DNA from: Trogon surrucura
Lineage: Eukaryota; Chordata; Aves; Trogoniformes; Trogonidae
Length of the DNA: 64,000 nt
Direction of reading: 5' to 3'
Assembly: GCA_020746105.1 (NCBI GenBank)
Contig: CM036618.1
Span: 115,451,308-115,515,307, forward strand
Shown here: positions 1 to 10,620 of the stretch, piece by piece
How positions within the stretch are numbered: the first letter of the stretch is position 1
How the letters are laid out: every line of letters starts with the position of its first letter
Program-made: the position numbers and the translations under genes
Notes under the pieces: generated by a model
The model's database searches: none
Seen by the model: the letters and a program-made list of their open reading frames with translations, nothing else
Told to the model about the DNA's origin: nothing

Positions 1-3000
1 GTGCAGCTTTTACCTGGTAAGGCTGGGCTGAAGCCTCTAGCGGCAGGGAAATCATGCCTTTCCCTGCTCCTCATTAATTAATTCCTCTTAATTGGAGGAA
101 TCCTTTTAACTTCCGCTGGGTAAAACCGAGGGAAGGCGGGAACAAAGCATATACTGCACCAGTGACGTGGGATGACACATGCAGGCTCCAAGCTTCACAT
201 GATCAAAACATCATCTTTTTTTGTTGTGTTTTGGTTTGGTTTTTTTTCTCCCTCCCTGGTTAATGTCTGTGGTTACAGCTGCAGAGAGTTTACTGTAATG
301 TGCCCTTAGGAAAGATTTTCTGGCATTATTGCCATAATTATGTCTTTAATGCAAGTTTCACAACCTCGTGTGGCACAAACACACCTAGGTGCTGGAATTC
401 CTCAGAAGGGAGAGCTGCAGCCAACGTTTTAGCAGCGAGAGACTTCTGGTTGGTTTGTTGGTAGTTTTTTGTTTGGTCAAAATTGCAAATTTCCCTGATT
501 TTCCTGAGCTCCCGCTTGTCTATTGCTGTCAAAGCACTGGTTTTACTGGAGCCTTTGCTCCTTATTGTTGCCAGCAGCATCATCCTAAATAGCTATAAGC
601 AAATGGAAAATGCTTGAGCTGTTTAAATGGGGCCCTTGGCTACTCTCAGGTGCAACTGAGCTGGAGAGTGTGGATCTTTGGTGATAATAATAATTATAAT
701 AACCAAGCATTTCCTGTAAGCAAGAGCAGTTTGTGCATGATAGGCACTCTCCCATGGGCAGCGATGGGTTGTTTCCAAGGCTAGTTGTGCTCTGCCCTGA
801 AACTGCTGCTTCTAAACCTCATCTAAACCTTCCTCAAAGTTTTTGGTGAAGGTGAAAGCAGCCCTGGAGAATCGCGGGGTGCCCTCGGTCATGCGAGCTT
901 GTGCTCAGCGCTGGAAGGAGAGTTGTTCCTGGCATGGGAGGCGGTGGGCAGAGATGTTTTGGGCTGTCTTGCATCTCTGACAGGACAAGGGGGTGCAGCC
1001 GGTCCCCTCCAAAGCAGGTTTCTTGGGGGGAAACAAGACGAAAGCAACAAGGGGATGCTCTTAGGTGCTGTGCTAGCTCGGCGTACCCAGGAGGATGCTT
1101 TCAGGGATGTGTTTGGAGCAGGTGCATGCGAGTGCCCTCTAAATGGATTTTTTTTTTTTGATCCTGGTGTCTTTTCCTGCCCTGTGGCAGAAGGGAGAGA
1201 AGCAACACAACTTTAGTTGCCTGCAGAGGACACCCTCTGGGTGTAATAGGTGAATTTAGGGCGGAAACCTGGAGCCAAGAAGCCGGCAACAGCGTTCGCA
1301 TTGCTCTTGGAGTTTGCCTGAAGCCACTCTCCGAGATTTTCTCCAAGGGGGCTTGGATAACCAAGCTCAGGAGGTGGAGGTGTGATTTGGGGTTGGTTTT
1401 TTTTAAAGTTGTTTTCCCTGGTAAGGAGGGACCCAAAACATTGCCATGCCGGTCCCAGGCTGGAGCATCCCGCAGGCTAGAGCCAGGTGCCGATGTCCCG
1501 GGAATGCCAGTGGCCTCTCAATTTGTCCCCGTCCCCACGGCAGCAGGTTCACCGTCAGGCGCTGGCTCGCAGTATGACTCGGGGGAGGGGGGGGGCCCCC
1601 GAAAGCGCCTCTGACTGGTTTTGGGACCAGTTATGACTGGACCCTTGTGATGCCGCCGTTCGGCTGCGCCACAGAAAGTCCTTTCTGAAAACCTCAGCTC
1701 AATTTCGCTCTCAGCCACCAACCCCAGCCTTCATCTCTTGAGCGGGTGAGCTCTTGAGTGTGGTGCCGGTGCAGGGGGAGGAGGATGGAGAAGAAGCATA
1801 TCTACTCATGCAATTTTCCCTGCGTCCTGGGGTGTCCTCACACCTTTTTGTCCCATCTACCTTATTTATTTTTTTTTTTTCTTTCCCTAGTCCTTGCTGA
1901 GCAAGGCAGCCCAGGGCCGGGCTCTGGCGAGGGCGGTAGGATTTTGGCTGGTCGCCCCGCCCTGGCTGAAATCCTGTTTGAGTTCCCGGAGCGCCGGGGT
2001 GGAGTATCGCGAGGGCTCTGCCGCGTTTCATTCACTAGTGAGGAAAATAAATATGTCGGGGCAGGCAGGCGGCGGGTACTACTCCTGCACTACTACAAAA
2101 CAGATCCCCGAGCCAAGCAGTGCTCACTTGGCTCAGAAATACATTTTCCAGTCAGGTTGGAGCCAGGCTTTTATTTAATTTTTTTTGTATTTTTTTTTTT
2201 TTACTGCCCCACTTAATCCTTTGAATATTTGAGATTGGAAGCTATTTCGATTCCCTTGTGAATCCTTCGAAGCTGTCGTGCCAAAACGCTCTGTTTTGTT
2301 TTTTGCAGTGTTTTGGTTTGGGGTTTTTTCGATTGTTTGAGGTTAGTTTTTTGTTTGTTTTTTTTCCCTTAAGGCTGTGATTCTTGCTTGGATCCTTCAG
2401 TTGCATTTGTGGGAGGGAGGGAAACGGGTGCCCTGCCTGGGTCACAGGTTTCTCCTTTCTCCCCCCAGCTATTTGGGGGATTGTACAGTGACTTTGTAAC
2501 TTCTTAAAATAGACACTAAAATAGTCACATGTAGCACAGTATATATATTTTTTTTAATCTTACAAAACTCAGGTTTTTTGTGAGTTTTTCTGCCAAGGTG
2601 ACACCAGAGAGGCGAGCACTCCTCCCTCTCCTCAGCATACCGCGTCCAGTCGCGGCTCAACAAAACCAAGTGTTTATTTTTTCTTGGAACCATTTGGGGA
2701 AGAAACGTGAGAATTCGATTAAACTCTCCAGGCAGAGGTTTTCTTGGGTTAGAGGAGGAGTTTGAAAGAGTGGGAAGAGAAGGTTTGGCCAGGGAAAGAA
2801 ATCGAAGAATGATATCTCACTGCTCAAGAGGAAGCTTGGGTATGCCAGAGGAGGTGCTCCTAAGGGAAGCCTATAATAAAAAAAAAATTAATAAAACACT
2901 AGTAATAATAATATAAAATTAATAAGGAATAAAATCCTGTCCTGCCCCTTGCATGTCTTATGCAGTGGGTCCCATTTGTGCCACATATGTGCAGGCCCTG

Positions 3001-3124
3001 GCAGCCTAAAAAATATGAATAAGAGAAAAAGTAAGGGGTAGTAGTCAGTCTTGCCAAGTTTAAGAGAGTGTTTATTTTTTCTGTTGTTCATCTGCTTCAA
3101 ACGCTCTGGTTTGGTTCCCTGCAG
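1..3124 (+). other. BCL2L11: BCL2L11 intron sequence upstream of the BH3 exon
   Basis: No coding exon could be recognised here. I looked for the exon that in mammals encodes the dynein-light-chain-binding segment of BIM and for the N-terminal BIM exon and saw neither, so they should lie to the left of the window. The stretch is rich in T-runs and short purine/pyrimidine tracts. It ends in a good acceptor: a pyrimidine-rich tract followed by CTGCAG at 3119-3124. The open frames here are short and have no family resemblance. Confidence 0.6.
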
Positions 3125-3237
3125 CTTCCCGGTGGCAGTCCCACTCACTAGCAGAAGACATCCAGCCCGAAATCTGGATTGCACAGGAGCTGCGGCGCAT
3201 CGGGGACGAGTTCAATGCCTCCTATTGTCCAAGAAGG
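3125..3237 (+). CDS. BCL2L11: BCL2L11 (BIM) internal exon encoding the BH3 domain
   Basis: This exon encodes the BH3 helix of BIM, the BH3-only protein that binds the groove of BCL2, BCL-XL and MCL1 and triggers BAX/BAK-dependent mitochondrial apoptosis. Read from its third base, it contains [20 protein letters not shown]. The four hydrophobic BH3 positions (I, L, I, F) and the invariant G-D pair are all present. The exon is 113 nt (2+111), flanked by an AG acceptor and a GTAACT donor, and ends in phase 0 after an Arg-Arg pair, as in mammalian BIM. Differences from the mammalian pattern lie outside the core: I-Q where mammals have M-R just before the helix, and S-Y-C-P where mammals have Y-Y-A just after it. 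Earlier exons are outside the window. Confidence 0.97.
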
Positions 3238-4009
3238 GTAACTTTCTTCTTTCTTTTTTTTTTACTTTCCATTTCTTTACGCACTGTCTGTAAAAGGGAA
3301 AGGTATAATCATCTCTGGAAACTAGTTCTGCGGTGAGTGTTTCGTTCACTCAAACGTAGAGAAGGATGCGAGGGTGGTTGCGTTCGCCTAGACACCGTCG
3401 AGTCGCCCGCTGGCACGGTGTTAAATCAATTATAAATAACGTTTCGACTGGGACTTCAGGCTTTTGGGTACAAAGTTTGAGGATCTTTTGATAAAAGCGT
3501 ATTGCTGGGTCGGGACAGCACTGAGGAAGAAACTGGTGCAAGTTAAGAGGCAAGGATATGTCAGGTGTTTTGGAGGTGGCGTTGGGCAGAGCTGCTCTGG
3601 AAGCAGGACCTTGGCAGTACTCAGTTTATGAGTATGGTGATAGGCACTTTATGTATATAAATATAAAAAAAATTATATATACAAATAGGGAACTGGGCAG
3701 GGAGTAGTGGCTTTCTGTGCCTGCTGAGAATGGCGCCGTGGAAGCGTAGTTTGCAAATGAAAAGAACAGGGATGGGTCTTGATCTGATAACTTCTTTTCC
3801 TTACAAAGAGTCTGCCAGAGCTGTTTGGAAATGGGGTGTATTTATCAGGTGATGAACTCTCTCACCTCCGGGTGTTGCAACCAAACTAGGTGGCACTAAT
3901 GCAAAAAAAACCCAAAAAAACCCAAACCACCCCCCAGCCATCCCCCAAACAAACCAACGCAGAGAGATGAAGCAAGAGGAGCTTTCAGAAGAGCAACATT
4001 CTAGGTCTA

Positions 4010-4566
4010 GGGAGCTTCTTCTCCCCCTCTGCTCTGCCCTGGTGAGACCACAGCTGGAATACTGTGTCCAGTTTTGGGCTCCCCAGTTCAAGAGAGACAG
4101 GGACCTACTGGAGAGAGTCCAACAGAGACCCACGAGGGTGATCAAGGGACTTCAACATCTCTCCTGTGAAGAGAGACTGAGAGAACTGGGGCTGTTCAGC
4201 CTTGAAAGGAGACGGCTGAGAGGGGACCTTATTAACATATAGAAATATCTGAGGGGTGGGTGTCAAGGGAAAGGGGACAATGTCTTTTCAGTGGTGCCCT
4301 GTAATAGAACAAGAAATAATGGGTTTAAGTTAGAACGTAAGAAGTTCCACCTCAACATGAGGAGAAAGTTCTTTACTGTGAGGGTGACAGAGCACTGGCA
4401 CAGGCTGCCCAGGGAGGTTGTGGAGTCTCCTTCTCTGGAGACTTTCAAAACCCACCTGGACATGTTCCTGTGTGGCTGCTCTAGGGGATCCTGCTCTGGC
4501 AGGGCAGTTGGACTAGATGATCTTTTGAGGTCCCTTCCAACCGCAAACATTCTGTAGTTCTATGAC
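4010..4566 (+). mobile_element. CR1-type LINE, 5'-truncated, sense to BCL2L11
   Basis: This is the 3' end of an avian/reptilian CR1 non-LTR retroposon. The translated first half reads [17 protein letters not shown] and then [19 protein letters not shown], which is the C-terminal part of CR1 ORF2 (reverse-transcriptase polyprotein). The second half has the usual CR1 tail block, including NMRRKFFTVRVTEHWHRLP and a final GTTCTATGA. The reading frame is broken by a stop at about 4240, so the copy is dead. The 5' boundary is approximate; the 3' end is well defined by the terminal octamer-like sequence. Confidence 0.93.
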
Positions 4567-5060
4567 ATTAAGCTGGTAACTCACCTGCCGAACATTGCCG
4601 AGGGCTGTGTCGGTGTGTGTGGATCCTGCTCCATCACCTCACCCTTGCGCTCGTCCCTGGGAAGAGGACTGAGAAGCACATACGGTGATGAAATGCCGAC
4701 TCTCACGGATCTTTATCCATCCTCCCCGGCTCGTGAGTCGCTCCCACAGTATGTTTCCCTTCGTTTCTCCTGGGATCCACGTGGTGGGTGCCTGTGGGCT
4801 CCCCCTAAACGCATGCCGGGCTGCTGTGGTCCAGCTCTTTGGATATTGCCTCGCCAGACACTTCTCCATTGGTTCCGTTTTCTTCCCAAATGTTTTGGCT
4901 TTCCTGACCTGGCGAGATGCTGCATTTTATCCTGAATCCACGAAGTGGGTCCCAGTGCCACAACCGAGCTTCCAACCTGTTGCCCCGGGGGGAGAGTACC
5001 AAAACGTGGAGGACCACATCCTGCTTGCTCGATGACACAAGCAGAGGCTGTCATGCATGA

Positions 5061-5132
5061 CCTTAGATAGAAACGCTTTGTCCCTTTCTGAATTAGCACC
5101 TTAGAAACGCTTTGTCCCTGGCTGAATTAGCA
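5061..5132. repeat. Short tandem duplication, two copies
   Basis: Copy 1 (5061-5098) and copy 2 (5099-5132) share AAACGCTTTGTCCCT and CTGAATTAGCA. They differ by a 4-base deletion and a few substitutions. This is a simple local duplication in the last BCL2L11 intron with no sign of function. Confidence 0.85.
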
Positions 5133-6491
5133 TCTGACAAATTCTTGCTCACCAAGAGGAGGTTTCAGAGCATTTAGGCAATTGCTGGAGAATTACCGGC
5201 CGTCACCACGGGGGAAAAGGCACCTTTTCCTTCTGCGAGGCTGCTCCAGAGGGAGGGTGGTCGGGGCAGGGTGGGTGGGTAGGATGCCTCGCCTGGCTCT
5301 GTCGCTCACTGGGGTTTGCCCTTTAAGTTGAAGGTTAAAAATGGGGAACTAAGAGCCCTGCCAAAAAGGCACTTGCCGGGCAGGTCGGAGCTGTCAGACG
5401 GGTCGTTCCCCATCGCGTTCCCCATCGGTGCATCTTGCACGTCACATCTCTGCCCCCTCTGGCCCCCAGGGACCTCTTGGGCAGGGGAACAGGGAACAGG
5501 ACGACTCGCCGTCCATTCATCTCCTTTTTGTCACGAGGAAGTAAGCAGAAATGGCTGTGGGACCCTCTGGCCACGGAGATGGGCTACATGACGAGGCTTT
5601 TGCTGGCAAAGGGTGCATTGCTTGGTTGCCGACACGTGCCCTGAGCTTTGCTGCCTGCAGAAGTGGAAACTTTTCATTTCAACTCCATAAATTACTTCTT
5701 TTTTCTTCTTTTTTTTTTGTATATATCTCTTCATTAACTTTTTTTGGCATTTCTTTTGCATCCTTCTTTAAGCCTCGTGCCAGCGAATCCCACTCTTGTG
5801 GGGACCTGGTGCTCCTGGGGATGCAGAGATGCCCCAGGGATACCCCTGGGATGCAGGAGGTGTGCTCGACACAGAGTATCTGGCTGAAGGATGTTCGGTG
5901 GCGATAGGACCGCCCGTGTTCCACCCCAGTGGCAGGGAGGGTGGTTTGCGTATTGGTGTAAACAGCACGATTTCTCTCTCTGGGGCATGCACGGGCATGA
6001 TTTTACCACGTTAAATATAGCCCAAATGGGCTTGCTGCGGGGTGGTATAGACGGGGAGGGGTGGGACACCTCCAGGCTGCTCTTCTGCTGTCAGAAAAAA
6101 AGCTGGAAAGGAAATAATCCTTTGGTGGCCGTTTCCTTTCTCTTCGCGCTGTACGGTTGTGCGCTCCCCATGCTCCAGGAGGGGGGTTTTTGCCGCCGTA
6201 TTTTGTGAATGAGGCCGTGGTTACAACTGGGGCGCTCAGAACTCAAATCTGCGTGATGTCACTGCAGGCGGGGGGACCTGCTGGGGCAGAGACCAATGCT
6301 GCTCTCTTAATTTTTATTCATCCTTATCTATTTTTTGAATTATACCGGTTCTACTTTTCATTACATTATTATTTTTTTTAATTATTCATTTTTTGCGGTG
6401 CCACACAAGGCGCTTACACCACAGGAGCTTCACGCCTGGAATTAAAGTCACTGTCTTGTTTGCTTTTCTTTTCTTTTTATGTTTTCCCCCC

Positions 6492-6526
<35 letters not shown>

Positions 6527-6533
6527 CCCCTAG

Positions 6534-6623
6534 GGTTTCTTGGATAACCAGGCAGGAAACCCCCAGATCATCATTTTGCGCCTCCTGCGTTACATCATCC
6601 GCCTCATCTGGAGGATGCAGTGA
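6534..6623 (+). CDS. BCL2L11: BCL2L11 (BIM) terminal coding exon
   Basis: This exon encodes the BIM C-terminus, the hydrophobic tail that anchors the protein in the outer mitochondrial membrane. It continues in phase 0 from the BH3 exon: GFLDNQAGNPQ, then IIILRLLRYIIRLIWRMQ and the stop TGA at 6621-6623. Mammalian BIM ends with the same pattern (ILRLLRYI, then RL, then WRM). The acceptor is TAG at 6531-6533, after a T30 tract. With the BH3 exon it gives 67 residues of contiguous BIM sequence. The exon is 30 codons including the stop, a normal size for the family. Confidence 0.97.
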   Translation, partial: GFLDNQAGNPQIIILRLLRYIIRLIWRMQ

Positions 6624-7131
6624 GCACCGGGTGCGTCCTGGGACCTGTTTGCTTGTCGGGAAAGCCCAGGGAGGACAGACAGGTGGACAGACGTCGGCAC
6701 AGACGGATGTGGGGCTCCCCTGCCTCTCTCCCGGGACACATGACGGGTGCCATCGGATGAGGCTGGACATCTCCAAGGCAGGATTTTATCCAAGAGTGGT
6801 GTTTACTGCATTTCAACTCTTTTATAATTATCTTTTTCTTAATTTTTCCAAAAGAGTCTCCAAGAAAATGATCCAATGGCGGTGGAATAACTTTTTTTTT
6901 TTTTTCCTGTGTCTGCAAACCTGTCGGCTCACCTGGAAGAAACCCCGCAGGGGGGGGGAAATGAAAAGCCTGAGCGAAACCGACAGGCAGAGCCGCCCAT
7001 GAGAAAGGATGGGAGAAGGCCAGAGGGATTTAAATCAGCACTTCTTTTACCTGTAAATACCTAATGCTACCCCAAATCCACCTTCATTTGCATCATGCAA
7101 ATAACCTATTTCCTGCTGACTTTTTTTATTT

Positions 7132-7165
7132 TATATATATATATATTTTATATATATATATATTT
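7132..7165. repeat. (TA)n run in the BCL2L11 3' UTR
   Basis: Two TA dinucleotide runs are separated by TTTTA. The location is in the transcribed 3' UTR, about 510 nt after the BIM stop. Confidence 0.85.
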
Positions 7166-7373
7166 GGGGTTTTGTTTTGGTTTTTTTTTACACTCTGAAT
7201 TTCAAGACTTCGCTGTCAGACTCCCAGGGTCCAAAATAATCACAACCAAACAACAAACCAAAAAACAAAACAAACAATCCACCAGGTTGCCTTTTTTTAA
7301 AGAAATCCTTTCTATAAAAACGCTTACGTGTTGTACAATATAATACAGAATGTCGGGGACTGAGTCATTCAGC

Positions 7374-7379
7374 AATAAA
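7374..7379 (+). terminator. BCL2L11: Candidate proximal poly(A) signal of BCL2L11
   Basis: AATAAA is followed within 30 nt by a GT-rich stretch (TGTTCTTGGAGGTGGG). Its use would give a 3' UTR of about 0.78 kb that keeps one miR-19 site and one Pumilio element and drops the others. This is sequence inference only. Confidence 0.4.
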
Positions 7380-8415
7380 ATGTTCTTGGAGGTGGGCAGG
7401 AACAGTTCCCAGCATGCCGCAGCTTTGCACCCGGAGATGACCTGCCTAACTTCAGGAACCACTTGGAAATCGTGGCTTGGACCTTGATGTTGAACCCAGG
7501 AGGGTGTTTTTAAGGCGCTGGATTTTTTTTTAATTTTTTTTTTTCTCTCTTTTTCTGGGATCCTTGGCCAGCCCCCAGATGCTAGGATGCAGCTGGAAGG
7601 ATGCTTGCCTGGTACGGACCCACCTCCAGGCTCCAGTCACGGTCCTTGCCACCCTAGGTGTGCAGGGAGAAAGTTGTTGAGTGCCACAGATCATTATTAG
7701 CATTTATTTTAATTGTTTTTTTTTAAACAATGGACAAACTACAGTCTGACCTCTACGCACTGGCTGCCTGTGGGGTGGGCGAAGAGCCATGGGGCTGCGC
7801 GTCCCCCATTGCACCCCTCTGGAGGATTACAGAGGAATTTTTTTAATTCATATTTTCCATTTTCTATTGTGTTTCAGTTTTTTAGGTTGGGTTTTTTTTT
7901 TTTTGGACCTGCAAGATGAGCATCGGTTGCAGGAGTAGGGCATGGTTTGGAAAGGGTATTCTGGAGAGGGCACGGAAGGGGAAACCTTCGTGCCAGTGGA
8001 GGGCGAGCGGTTAAAATATCCAGTGAGCTCAGCCAGGGCAGGTTCCTGCTCCTCATCTCCTCAGTTTTGAGTTTTGACTCATGGTTTAGGCTCCCTGTAG
8101 CCACGTGCTGCAGCCATCGCCTTATTTTTTTTCTATATGTTTTTCTTTTATCATAGGGTTTATACAGGAAATCCCAGCAGGGAGGCTGCCATCACAGGAT
8201 TGAACCCACAGGATAAAATGAAAAGAAAAAAAAAAATTACAAAATTTGGCAGCAGAGCTGGGAGGGAACCACCGAAATGAGCTTTTTTTTCTTTTCCTTC
8301 CCACACCCAATTGAGTTTTATCTGATGAAATTGGTGCTTTTGGGTCTCACAGCCTTAACAGCATCCCAGTGTCGCCCAGAATGTGTCCCATGGAGTTACA
8401 CCAAAGAAAAGCTGA

Positions 8416-8423
8416 GCACTTTA
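8416..8423 (+). promoter_or_regulatory. BCL2L11: miR-17/20/93/106-family 8-mer seed site
   Basis: GCACTTTA is the full 8-mer target of the AAAGUGC seed and lies in the middle of the BCL2L11 3' UTR. Repression of BIM by this family is known in mammals. Its use in this species is inferred from the sequence only. Confidence 0.6.
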
Positions 8424-9594
8424 CCCCCTTCCTCCCCGGTGGAGACAAAAATCAGATTAATTTTAAAGGAAAAGAATAAAAAAATTTTAAAAATCAAGGT
8501 ATTAGCATCGTCTGCCTGAGGCATCTCCACTGGTCACAAGGCAGGCATAGGAAAACGAGTCCCCCCAAACCAAATTTCATTGTGAGTTTTAGAGGGAAAA
8601 AAAATAACCCCCAAAATCGCTAATAAAAGAATGATGTTTTTAAATAGTGTTTTATGCTCATTTTAGCTGCGTTGGCCAACTGCTCTGGGTCATTTTAAGC
8701 GTAACCTGTGGCCTCTGTTCTGCCAAAAGGGTGTGATGAAGAGCATTCCTTGGGTGCAGGGAGACGGGATTTATTCGCAGGTGATCCCACGTGACGTGTT
8801 CACGCTTCTCTTTTCCGTAACCTGTAAATACCTGAATATTTATTAGAGTAGGGCGCCGTATTATTTTTTCATCATCTGAGCCAAATATCTGTGTGCAATG
8901 TATTTCCTCTCCTTTCTCTCATGTAAGTTTTGTACAGCTTATGAATAACTAGGAAAAAAAGAAAAAGGAAAAAAAAAATCTGTTTTTTTCTAAACCTTTT
9001 TAGAGCTGAACTCGGTAAATGCTCTAGATTCTTTTTGTTGTTGTTGTTTTCCTCTTGTGTAATTAATGCACTCTACTGTTCCATAATGCTGTAACTTGTA
9101 GAAATGTTGTATATTTATTTTCTGCTTATTTAAATTCCTGTAAAGATGGGTTTGTTTTTTTTTTTGGTTTTCTTTTCCCCCTTCTCTCCTCCCTGCCCCT
9201 ACAAGAAGCAGCGGGGTCACCTTCCAAGGCACTGTCCTCTCCTGGCAGCGCAGTGAATATGGTTTGGATAATGAGATTTATGATGTTTTATTTTTTTTCC
9301 CTTTTTAAATTTTTTTTCCCTTGAAGTGCCTAAGTCCTGCATTTCCAGGAGTGGTTTAGGCACCTCAAAGACCTTCAGCATTAGCGGAATTGGGTGGGAA
9401 TTTGGCCCCTACGTCCCAGCTTCCTCTTTAAGGCGCGTTAAGCCCAGGTACCACCCCGGCGCGTGGGGACGTGCTGATGAATCACTAACTCGTGTCACAG
9501 GACCCAGCGTATGTAGCATTTTTACCGCAATTTCCCTGGCTTACTTGTGTTTTGCACTGATGAATTTTTGGACAGGGTAATTGCCACTTTACTT

Positions 9595-9602
9595 GTGCAA
9601 TA
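9595..9602 (+). promoter_or_regulatory. BCL2L11: miR-92/25/32/363-family 8-mer seed site
   Basis: GTGCAATA is the full 8-mer target of the miR-92/25/32/363 seed. It sits about 90 nt upstream of the distal poly(A) signal of BCL2L11, and a Pumilio-type TGTAAATA starts 5 nt downstream (9607-9614). A second, 7-mer match (GTGCAAT) is at 8893-8899. BIM is an established target of this seed family in mammals; occupancy here is inferred. Confidence 0.65.
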
Positions 9603-9686
9603 CTGCTGTAAATAATTGCAGATCTTTTTGTTTGGTTGTTTTTTTTAAGATGCAATCTTTTATGTTCTTAATATGAGTTTTATATG

Positions 9687-9692
9687 AATAAA
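9687..9692 (+). terminator. BCL2L11: Distal poly(A) signal of BCL2L11
   Basis: AATAAA lies in an AT-rich context and is followed by an ATTTCTCA segment and then a long GT/T-rich block (TGCTGTTTTCTTTGGGGG). Cleavage would fall at about 9705-9715. It is the best-formed poly(A) site downstream of the BIM stop on this strand. Confidence 0.8.
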
Positions 9693-10429
9693 AACTTTCA
9701 ACTATTTCTCACGGCTGCTGTTTTCTTTGGGGGCTTTGCTGCTTTTGCTGTATTGCTTTTCCTTGGTTATTTCATATTGTTAATTCTTATTTTATTACCT
9801 TAAAATGGACTCATCATCCATTCCTAAAAATCACCAGCCCGTTTCTGCCTTCCTGAACGTCCTGGATCCTTCCAGTCCTTCCCACTTGAATTTTCTGCTC
9901 TTCAGTTCCCATGTGGAAGATGTTCAGTGTGGTCGTGGGTTCGGTGCTTGATTTTTTTGGGGTTGATTTTCCCTCTAATTTTGCTCAAAGGTGACGAGCC
10001 GCTGGCCCACAGAGGAGGGGGAGGATATTTTTAGCTGCCTTCTTCCGAAATGTCACCCAGGGTTTGGGTCGCATGACGCAACATGGTGGGGGCTGTGCGT
10101 CAGCTGGAAAGGCTGGAAGGGATTGGGTCTGGGGAGGGGAAAAAGAGGATGGAGAAGTTGCCGGGAAGCAAGCCTCACCAGCCAAAACTTTTTAAAAAAA
10201 ACAAACCTGACAGTCCTACTTGACAAACAACTTCAAAAAACAAAAATCTGGATTTTTTTTTTGTTTGTTTTGTTCTTGTGTGTGCTTCAAATTACAGAAG
10301 TTCCTGAAAGGGAAGTTTATTGGTTTCAGGTGCTATTTTGGGGGCTTCTGTAACTCAAAAAAAAAAAAAAAAAAAGAAAAAAGCTTTCTTGCCCAGCCAA
10401 GGCTCTGGGGATGCGCTTAGCCATCACCA

Positions 10430-10620
10430 GGTCTTGGTTGGCCATGGCCAAGATTGAAGGTGGTCATGGCCAGACTGGGCATGGCCAAGTTTGAGGTTAA
10501 TGTCTGGACTCGATGATCTTAAAAGTCTTTTCCAATCTCGTCAATTCTGTGAAGTCGAAGGTGGTCGTGGCCAAGATTGAAGGTGGTTCAAGTTGGCCAC
10601 GGCCAAGTCCAAGGTGGCTC
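10430..10620. repeat. Degenerate GGCCAAG-type tandem repeats interrupted by a CR1 tail
   Basis: GGCCAAGATTGAAGGTGG occurs twice, near 10446 and near 10570. Degenerate versions of the same unit (GGCCAAGTTTGAGG, GGCCAAGTCCAAGGTGG) lie around them. A CR1 3' tail (10497-10552) sits between the copies, so the retroposon probably inserted into an existing array. Confidence 0.6.
10497..10552 (+). mobile_element. CR1 LINE tail fragment
   Basis: GGACTCGATGATCTTAAAAG followed by TCTTTTCCAATCT and ATTCTGTGA is the last 50-60 bases of a CR1 element. No further 5' CR1 sequence is evident. Confidence 0.75.

Larger units (their letters stand above)
3238..6533 (+). other. BCL2L11: BCL2L11 intron between the BH3 exon and terminal exon
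   Basis: This intron joins two phase-0 exon ends. It contains a CR1 retroposon (about 4010-4566), a 34-38 bp tandem duplication at 5061-5132, an A-run/CCC stretch around 3900-3950, and an exceptional acceptor tract at 6497-6534 of thirty T residues, then CCCC, then TAG. No other exon was recognised. Confidence 0.75.
6624..9710 (+). other. BCL2L11: BCL2L11 3' untranslated region
   Basis: A region of about 3.1 kb lies between the BIM stop and a strong poly(A) signal. It is AU-rich with several ATTTA pentamers. It contains a (TA)n run at about 7132-7165, three TGTAAATA Pumilio-type elements (7052, 8823, 9607), and seed matches for miR-19 (7424, 9551), miR-17 (8416), miR-24 (8876) and miR-92/25/32 (8893, 9595). 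In mammals BIM mRNA is a documented target of the miR-17~92 cluster and of miR-24. The UTR extent is inferred from the poly(A) signal, not from transcript data. A shorter UTR ending after 7374-7379 is possible. Confidence 0.75.

Noticed and set aside
6460..7002. Open frame of 180 codons overlapping the BIM terminal exon
   Set aside because: It is in a different frame from the BIM coding sequence and starts in the poly-T tract. It is a shadow of the real exon and the 3' UTR.
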